Below, piece by piece: positions 57,351 to 64,000 of a stretch of DNA of 64,000 nucleotides. The notes below the pieces were generated by a model, which was given only the letters and a program-made list of their open reading frames with translations, was not told where the DNA came from and did not search any database. The DNA comes from Muscardinus avellanarius (lineage: Eukaryota > Chordata > Mammalia > Rodentia > Gliridae): contig OY726571.1 of the NCBI GenBank assembly GCA_963383645.1, positions 77,544,860 to 77,608,859 on the forward strand, read 5' to 3'. The translations under genes and the position numbers were made by a program. Every line of letters starts with the position of its first letter. Position 1 is the stretch's first letter.

Positions 57351-57732
57351 ATGATTCTCACTATCATGTATGACCATAGTACACAAATAATAAAGATTAA
57401 AAAAAGAAACTTTTGAGTGACATATTTGTAAAGTATGTTTCTGGAATGTAGGCAGAAGTACTTAGAATAATGTAGCACCTCATAGCACCTCTGCCTTCAA
57501 GGCAGGAGGGTACTAGGAAAGGTAGATGTATTTGAATTTTTTTATATCTGGAGATAAAAAGTTACCTGTACTATTTAGAGCATCAAATTTTTCTAAGATT
57601 TAAAAATTATTTTTTGTTGATATTTATTTTATTTTGTTAAATCTTTGAATATAGCTACATTGTATCATTTTTAACATGACCTTCTTTAAATTTTAAACAT
57701 ATCTTTAAAAATTTAGGAGTTGCAGGACAGGC

Positions 57733-58135
57733 TGAATATCACTTATCCAAAGTGCTTAGAACTAGACATACTTTGAAATTTTAGATTTGAGACATTTTAA
57801 GATTTTTGAAATAGTTTTTTTTTATACTTGTTTTTTTGTTTTTTTTTAATTTATTTTTTATTGGTGCAATGTATTCATACATCATAGTGGTATTGAAATA
57901 GTTTTATATACATAGTTTGATATCATGGGGGTGGGGTCCAAGTTCAAACAAGAAATTCATGTTTCATATATATTATACCCTGAAGGAAATTATTTGTATT
58001 TTTAATAATTCTTTTGCATGAAACAAGGTTTTATGGTATGAAATTTTACACTCGTCTAAAGTCAGTGCTGAAGAAGATTTGCACTTTGGGGCATTTTAGA
58101 AATGAGATATTTGAATTGAAATGCTCGACTTGTAT
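57733..58135. mobile_element. Ancient DNA-transposon-like repeat
   Basis: ctgaatatcacttatccaaa at one end and aaatgctcgacttgta at the other, with tcatgggggtggggtccaag between, follow an old mammalian element with imperfect inverted ends. A tiny LINE-1 copy sits inside it. Confidence 0.6.
57827..57891 (-). mobile_element. Minimal 5'-truncated young LINE-1
   Basis: About 65 bp: T-rich tail, then ggtgcaatgtattcatacat and catagtg, the same 3' terminus as the LINE-1 at 39026. The flanking target ttgaaatagtttt...atac is repeated. Confidence 0.85.
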
Positions 58136-58144
58136 AGTTATTAG

Positions 58145-58215
58145 GCAAAACTATCTGGAGTGCCTGCTGTGCACCAACTACAGTGGTAAGTAGAAGGATA
58201 CAATGACGAAATAAG
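58145..58215 (-). mobile_element. L2 fragment
   Basis: ctggagtgcctgctgtgcac, then caactacagtgg, resembles antisense L2. Confidence 0.5.
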
Positions 58216-58413
58216 GAGTTGTGAGTTTTCAAAATTCAGGAAATACACAGTGATGGCTGGAACTCAAGGAGAGATGGTGGAAGGAGAGAGAGAGAGATGG
58301 ATAACTTGGATTAAGAACACAGGCGGCTGGCTCACTCCACAGGCCTCTAACTACTGCCTAGAGGCCCAGTCTAGATGCTGCCTTTGTTAGCACAACTCAT
58401 GATCTAAGAATAA

Positions 58414-58628
58414 TTTTTTTTTATATTAGCATTGGAAATGGAACCCAGGGGCATGCTACCTCTGAGCTACACCCCCAACACTATTTTTTATTCTTTATTC
58501 TGAAACAGGGTCTCACTAAGTTGCAGAGGGCCTCATTAAGTACCTGAGGCTGGTCTCGAACCTGTGATTCTCTTGTCTCAAACCTCCCCAAGTACTGGGA
58601 TTATAAGTGTTTCACCACTACACCCAGC
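58414..58628 (-). mobile_element. B1-dID SINE
   Basis: Target ctaagaata repeated on both sides. Confidence 0.92.
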
Positions 58629-58639
58629 ACTAAGAATAG

Positions 58640-59490
58640 GTTTTTCATTTTTAAATAGCTGAGGAAGAAAATAAAAGAAATTATAAAAATTACATGAAAT
58701 TTATATTTTAATATTCATATGGAGTTTTATTAGAAAATAGCCATGCCCGCTCCTCTTTGGATTATCTGTGGCTGCTCCCGTGCTCCAGATGTAGAGTCCA
58801 GCAGTGTCAACAGAGCGCACCGTGCAGAGTACTTGGAAGAGTCACTAGAACACGCTTGCAGCTGGGTCTTCAGAAGGTCCTGCTGGGGTTTGAGGGTGTG
58901 GGGTTGGCCCTTGGGTGGCATCTGGGAACCTGGCTTTTAGAATTTTCTTTAGGACAATAAAACTATTCTGCCTGCTTAAGTTACTGAATACCTGCTTTTT
59001 TTTTTCCCCCCCCCTGGGCACCTTCAATTTTGATAGTTGTGACTACCCATTACATTTCTGTGACCTTCCTAAAACAAAAACCATGGACTCGGTCTCAAGT
59101 GGGCTGTCCTGCGTAGAAATACCACATATCTGTTACTGAATTTCACGGCTGGAGGAAGGAGTGTTTTCTGTGTGGCAGCTCCTGAAAAGAAGACCAGGAA
59201 GCCTGTGCATGGACTCTTCCAGGCCTCACCCTGTCTGTCTTTTTCCTCTTGCTGATCGCTGTAATAAACCACAGCCATTGCCTGCAACTGTCTCCTGAGC
59301 ACTCTGAGTCCTTGTGAATTGCTGAGCCTGCATGTGGGCTCTGCACTCCTGAAACAGGAGCTCAACACCATTGCACTGCAGAGTGCGGATCTTCCTAATG
59401 CAACAGTGTTTTGAGGGGATTTCACTGTTTTATTGCATTTTATTTTTTATTAGTACGGCTTGCCTATTATGCCAAAACACAAAAAGGGTG
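58640..59490. other. Intron, nothing recognised
   Basis: Open frames up to 118 codons on both strands, none with recognisable similarity. Confidence 0.4.
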
Positions 59491-59496
59491 AAAGGT

Positions 59497-59709
59497 GTTT
59501 TTTTGTTTTGTTTTGGTGCTGGTATGGAACCCTGGGGCTTTCTACCTCCAAGCTACAACTCCAGACCTATTTTATATTTTATTTGGAAACAGGGTCTCAC
59601 TAAGTTTCTGAGAGCCTCACTAAGCTGCTGAGGCTGGCTTTAAACCTCCAATCCTCCTGTCTCAGCCTCCTAAGTACTGGGATTACAAGAGTGCGCCACC
59701 ATGCCTGGC
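59497..59709 (-). mobile_element. B1-dID SINE
   Basis: GTTTT-type tail, tail ggtatggaaccctggggctt and a full head. Confidence 0.9.
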
Positions 59710-59925
59710 TAAGAAGGGCGTATTTAAATGTCTTAATTTCTAAGGCGCATTGGAGTGCAGACTACTTTTTGTCAGATTAGGTGACAAAGCTCTGCCAAGA
59801 GGATACCATGTGCTTTAACATTAGCAGATAAGGTTTGCTTCTTAGTGCTCCCAGTTTATAGGAAAGGAGCAGCCAAAATATTAAATAGAGCAAAATTTCT
59901 TCGCAAGTGTAAAAAAAAGAAAATA

Positions 59926-60123
59926 AGCCAGGCATGGTGGTGCACATCTGTAATCCCAGCAACTGGGAAGCTAAGACAGAAGGATCTCAGGTTCAAGGAC
60001 AGCCTCAGCAAGTAGTGAGACTCTCAACAACCTAGCAAGACCCTGTTTCAAAGTGAAAATAGGGTGGAGATGTAGCTTAGAGGTAGAATACCCCTGGGCT
60101 TTAATCCCCAGTACCAAAAATTA
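59926..60123 (+). mobile_element. B1-dID SINE (old copy)
   Basis: Head gccaggcatggtggtgcaca, short linker and tail ggagatgtagcttagaggta. Confidence 0.9.
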
Positions 60124-60292
60124 AAAAGACAGGAAGGAAGGAAAATTAGGCTGTAACCAAAGTAAGTTTTTGGTCAGCACATTTGATAGCCAAGAGAGAA
60201 AAGCTATTTATCAGTAGTGAATCAATCAGTAGCGGTTTAATTAAATCATTTATAGAAGATTAAGTGTATCCATCAAAAATAATTGCAGACTA

Positions 60293-60490
60293 AATGGGCG
60301 TCTAGGTGCATACTTGGAATTCTAGTACTTGGGAGGCTGAGACAGGAGGATTACAGGTTCAAGGTCAGTTTTAACAATTTAGCAAGATCCTCAACAACTT
60401 AGTGATGCCTTATGAAAAATAAGAAATAAATAGACCTGGCAGGTGTAGTTTAGAGGTAGAATACCCCTGGGTTCAGTCCCTTTAGTATAT
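60293..60490 (+). mobile_element. B1-dID SINE (old copy)
   Basis: Worn head, then tail ggcaggtgtagtttagaggt. Confidence 0.87.
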
Positions 60491-60494
60491 AGTA

Positions 60495-61420
60495 CATATT
60501 TATTTAATATACACGTATATTTATAAAATATATTTTATTTTACAAAAATAAAATACCAACTAAGACTACTAGATATTTGGTGAGGACAGTTGTTCCAAGA
60601 GTTGAAGATGTGGGAAGCTACATCAGTAGTTATTTTTCAAAAGACAAATGCTTTCAAACGGTTTTCGTAGGTTCTTGATAAGTCAGTAGATGCTTACAAT
60701 GCTGCTCAGTTATTAGAGGAGTTACTGTCAAGTTTGAAGCGAGGGAAGAAATTAGCTTCTCTGAATTGCCTGTGTAGACCAACTACAGGTGGCAATATGT
60801 ACAAAGAAACAAGGAAAACACTGCAACTAGGAAACCAGCTGAAGTGGAATCTGCTAAGATGTATAAAACTGATGTTAGTAAAGATAATGTGGAATCTTTT
60901 TGTGCATTTATGTAAAAATTTTACATCTGTGCACACGCAAGCATATAGCTAGTCATGTTTAGCAGGGTTCTTCACTTATTCAGCCATTTATTGTGATTGT
61001 ATTCAGTGTATTACTCATCAGCTAGTGCTGATGAAAATATTTGAATCCGTCATATGCTATTGAATCACAGTTGTATCCTTCGGTGAGCTTTATTTGCCCT
61101 TAAAGACTTAGCAATAGTTCCATGGGCTTTTATTAGAAACTTCTGCTCAGTATCTTGATTTGCCCTAATGCACAGCACTTCGGTGGTCTAGGAATGGCAA
61201 AGTTTTACTGTCGTCTTTTTTTTTTGGGGGGGGGAGTTAGGGCCAAAACTGAAATTTTTATGAAGATGAAGCACCCACAACTGCTGTTTCTGAACACTAT
61301 ATCTTTAGGAACTAGGTTTTGCCAAAGACTTAGCAGTATTTCTTAATGAATTTAATAGAAAAAAGTCTTTTTCTGGAGCCTATACAGTTAATTTAAACTA
61401 TGAAAACCCATACATCAATA
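60495..61420. other. Intron, nothing recognised
   Basis: AT-rich. No named element. Confidence 0.4.
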
Positions 61421-61424
61421 CTAC

Positions 61425-61427
<3 letters not shown>

Positions 61428-61511
<84 letters not shown>

Positions 61512-61540
61512 GAGAGGGAGAGTGTGTGTGTGTGTGTGTC
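61428..61540. repeat. Compound (TG)n(AG)n(TG)n array
   Basis: About 13 TG units, about 26 AG units with GATA interruptions, then TG units again. Confidence 0.95.
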
Positions 61541-61735
61541 TGTGTGTTCCTGTTTCTGGAGACTGAACCCCGGGGTGCTCTACTACTGTGCTACCTACTA
61601 GCCCATTAAAAAAAATATATTAGAAATGCTGTCTTGGTAAATTTCACAGGCTGGCCTTGAACTTGAGATCCTCCTGCCTCAGCTTCCTTGAGTAGCTGGG
61701 ATTACAAATGTGTGCTACCATGCCCATCTAGCCTA
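61540..61735 (-). mobile_element. B1/ID-type SINE
   Basis: Antisense tail gagactgaaccccggggtgc and B1 head ctcagcttccttgagtagct. The head wording is closer to general rodent B1 than to the local dimer. Confidence 0.8.
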
Positions 61736-61739
61736 TCTC

Positions 61740-62100
61740 GCACTTTGCAGAAAATATTTTCCAGCTTTGTTAGTTTCTCCAATGTGGCCAGGAGAGCAAG
61801 ACAATCAAAACTGGGAGATGGTGCTTATAGTTTCTCATTGGAACATTTTGTTTCTGACTTAGAGTAAGGATTTCAGAAGGAAGAGGAGATTTGGTGGCGA
61901 GACAAAGATAAGTCAGTTGAGTTTAATATGGGGCTTGTATTTGAGATGCTTTGGTAGGGAATTTTCATAATCAGTTGATGATTCCAATTTGGGCTTCCGG
62001 AGAGAAATGGGTTGGTTGGATGTGTTATGAATATAAGGTTGTAATAGAAACTATAGGTGTGGTCTTTATTGTATTCTCCATCCTTTTAGAAAGTAAATAC
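61740..62100. other. Intron, nothing recognised
   Basis: No element named. Confidence 0.4.
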
Positions 62101-62103
62101 AGA

Positions 62104-62185
62104 AGGCTGGGGATGTAGTTCAGTGGTAATGTTTGCTTAGCATGGACCTGGGTTCAACCCCCAGGTCTGTAAAAGTAAAAAATCA
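62104..62185 (+). mobile_element. ID-like tRNA-derived SINE
   Basis: ggctggggatgtagttcagt ... tgcttagcatggacctgggt, with recognisable A and B boxes and an A-rich tail. Confidence 0.88.
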
Positions 62186-62189
62186 TAAA

Positions 62190-63870
62190 AAATTAAAAAT
62201 AGATTTTTCTACTCTGTTTGCTATTATGAAACAGGGCTATTTTTCATTGAACTCCTGAAATAGACTGGTCACTACATAACTACTATCCTTTTACTTAATA
62301 CTGAGGGGGCTGTTTCAAATTTTCTTCCTGATTGTATGACTGCATTTCATTGCATACAACTTTAACCCTGAGTTATAATGCTTGAAGTAGAATCCAGAGG
62401 AAGCTTTTTGAAGACAAAGAGGAGACATGCACTTTGTCTCCATTAGTGTTGCTTGCAGAAACCACAGTGTTTTTTATCAGGGGGAAAGCAAAAACTTGTT
62501 TACAGTGGAAAGCATAACAAAATCTGTGATCTTTTTGCCTGAGGACTCTTTCCAAAACAACTCACTGTAATAGACATCTAAGGTCAGGATTTCCTAATTA
62601 AGAATATGCAGCTGGAGCTCCAAGTCCCAGCCATCACTCAAAAGCCATTCCTTCCTGGACTCAATGTGTATCACAAGTTATTAGTCAGCATCCAAGGGCC
62701 GTGCCTTTTTTAGTTTAAAATATGATGAAAAGTTTTTTTTTTTTGTTTTTTTTTTTTACTTATTGCTATTGATTACTAACATTTTGGGGTGTCCCTTTCT
62801 GGATCCATTTTTAGAAATGCAACATGCCGGGTAGGTATCTATTTGCTAGCCATCCATTAGCAGGCAGTTGGATGTATTGATGTGTTTGTACATGAGTAAT
62901 GATGTTTGGGATCTGGAGGGTGTGGGAGGAAGCGTTTCTTCTTGGTCTCTGAGGAGACAACATGCGTTTTTGCCCTTGCTTTCTGTTCTCGCTTGTTCTT
63001 TTTAGAGTGCTTCCTTCTAGTGAGTACTCAGTAAAATTATTTTTTTCAGTGGAATTGAATAAAATCAGCAAAACAGAGCTCACCACTGGAGAATAAATCA
63101 ACTCAGAAAGGAGCTGTAGACTAGCTGTGCTCGTTCTTGACGAGTATATAGCAAGGGACGGAGAATCAGATGGATTCAGCTCTTCCTTTTCCCCACATTC
63201 TTAGCTGATTGTTGTCTCTTAAAATATAAGACTCCTGAAGAATGATACTCTGTCTCAGCACACTTGATTGTTTTGAAGCAGATTCCTGATATTATATCAT
63301 TTAATTAGCAATCATATTAGTTGTCTCTCTAAAGAAAGGATCTCCTTCATCCTTTCTCTTGCCTTCTATTATTGGTAAGCCAAATAATACAAGCCAATGC
63401 TACTGGCACCTATAAAGTGGAATTAATTAAAATTTTTTAATATTGTCAAATATGTGATCAGTCTCTAAACTTTATATGTGCTATTGTTTATTCTCACTCT
63501 ATCCCGCAGTCTTTATAACCAGTTGTTTTGATTCAAGACCCAAACGAGACCCACACAGTGCTTTGGTTGGTATGCTGCACCATCACAGGCCTGGTTTCGC
63601 GTCCAGGTGGGTCACACAGACTCAAAGGATTCAAAAGGCTTTAATCTAACATTTGCTTCTTGAGATTCATCTAAGGAGTATGAGTAGGAGACAGAACATG
63701 TATGGCATCTTCATCTAATATTAAGAAGCCTAGAGGTTACCCTAATTTATGGCTTCTTTTAGCTCCTCACCTGAAGTGAGTGTTTCACCAGTCATGGATG
63801 ACAGTCGAGGTATCTGGATGCCACCTTGACTCAGGCAAGTCCAATCATTGAGTTTCCACTCCAGTATCAT
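62190..63870. other. Intron, nothing recognised
   Basis: No SINE, LINE or exon signal named over about 1.7 kb. T runs near 62733-62757. Confidence 0.4.
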
Positions 63871-63874
63871 CATC

Positions 63875-64000
63875 ATCATTCTGCAGTACTTGGGATTGAA
63901 CCCAAGAGGATTGTACCTCTAAATTACATCCACGGCACTATTTTATTTTGAAACAGTCTCTTTGTGTTGCTAAAAGTCTCACCAAGTTGCTGAGGTTTGG
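63875..64000 (-). mobile_element. B1-dID SINE cut by the window end
   Basis: ATC-repeat tail, then antisense tail ttgggattgaacccaagagg and the start of the B1 part. Confidence 0.85.

Larger units (their letters stand above)
1..64000 (+). other. CDKAL1: CDKAL1 gene body, internal segment
   Basis: The two exons at 15483-15531 and 36162-36282 place the whole window inside the CDKAL1 transcription unit, read on the + strand. CDKAL1 is an endoplasmic-reticulum-anchored radical-SAM enzyme that converts t6A37 to ms2t6A37 in cytosolic tRNA-Lys(UUU), which improves lysine decoding; in human, intronic variants are associated with type 2 diabetes (established knowledge). The gene is very long in mammals, so two exons in 64 kb is expected. 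The promoter, first exons, the exon carrying the radical-SAM cysteines, the TRAM domain and the C-terminal membrane anchor all lie outside. I did not assign exon numbers, because that needs a transcript alignment. Confidence 0.95.

Noticed and set aside
62104..62185. tRNA gene
   Set aside because: A and B box resemblance comes from an ID SINE; there is no cloverleaf with acceptor stem and the element has an A-rich tail.
254..64000. CRISPR-like or tandem-array interpretation of the recurrent 200-bp units
   Set aside because: The copies are dispersed on both strands, individually flanked by target duplications, and diverged; they are retrotransposed SINEs.

Overview
The window is vertebrate nuclear DNA from a rodent. 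It lies inside one protein-coding gene, CDKAL1, read on the + strand. Only two short coding exons fall here: 15483-15531 (49 nt) and 36162-36282 (121 nt). Their junction is phase-consistent and gives the segment of CDKAL1 between the end of the N-terminal methylthiotransferase domain and the residue just before the first radical-SAM cysteine (about residues 157-213 in human numbering). CDKAL1 methylthiolates t6A37 of cytosolic tRNA-Lys(UUU). Everything else is intron: about 15.5 kb upstream, 20.6 kb between the exons and 27.7 kb downstream. I found no exon of a second gene, no tRNA or other RNA gene and no CRISPR-like array. The short ORFs seen elsewhere are chance frames in repeats or intron.

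The introns are filled with transposable elements. The dominant class is a dimeric SINE of about 180-250 bp: a 7SL-derived B1 head ('gccgggcgtggtggcgca...') joined through an A-rich linker to a tRNA/ID-like tail ('ggggtgtagctcagaggtag...'). This B1-dID architecture is typical of squirrel-related rodents (squirrels, mountain beaver, dormice). The tail differs from the squirrel consensus I know, so a sciuromorph other than a true squirrel, for example mountain beaver, is plausible. The species is not proven. About 60 copies occur on both strands, many with visible target-site duplications. At least two subfamilies are present; the apparently younger one carries a derived hairpin and a degraded tail B box. 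Solo ID-like tRNA SINEs, old MIR and L2 fragments, one LTR, one old DNA-transposon-like element and several old LINE-1 pieces are also present.

Layout: 1-15482 is SINE-rich intron with a 5'-inverted LINE-1 (4350-5820), a local duplication (5972/6855) and old LINE-1 3' ends (9.3-11.8 kb). 15483-15531 is the first exon. 15532-36161 is intron with old sense-strand LINE-1 pieces (18.05-19.5, 25.5-26.3 and 34.0-35.3 kb), an ERVL-type LTR (33.4-34.0 kb) and a long CTC tract. 36162-36282 is the second exon. 36283-64000 is intron. Its centrepiece is a young LINE-1 insertion at 39013-41819 with a 13-bp target duplication, an intact ORF1 and a GC-rich 5'UTR with 214-bp tandem monomers. Its ORF2 region is missing and is replaced by an old LINE-1 fragment in the opposite orientation.

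No new multi-gene system was found. The observations most worth a second look are the composite young LINE-1, its monomeric promoter and the hairpin SINE subfamily.
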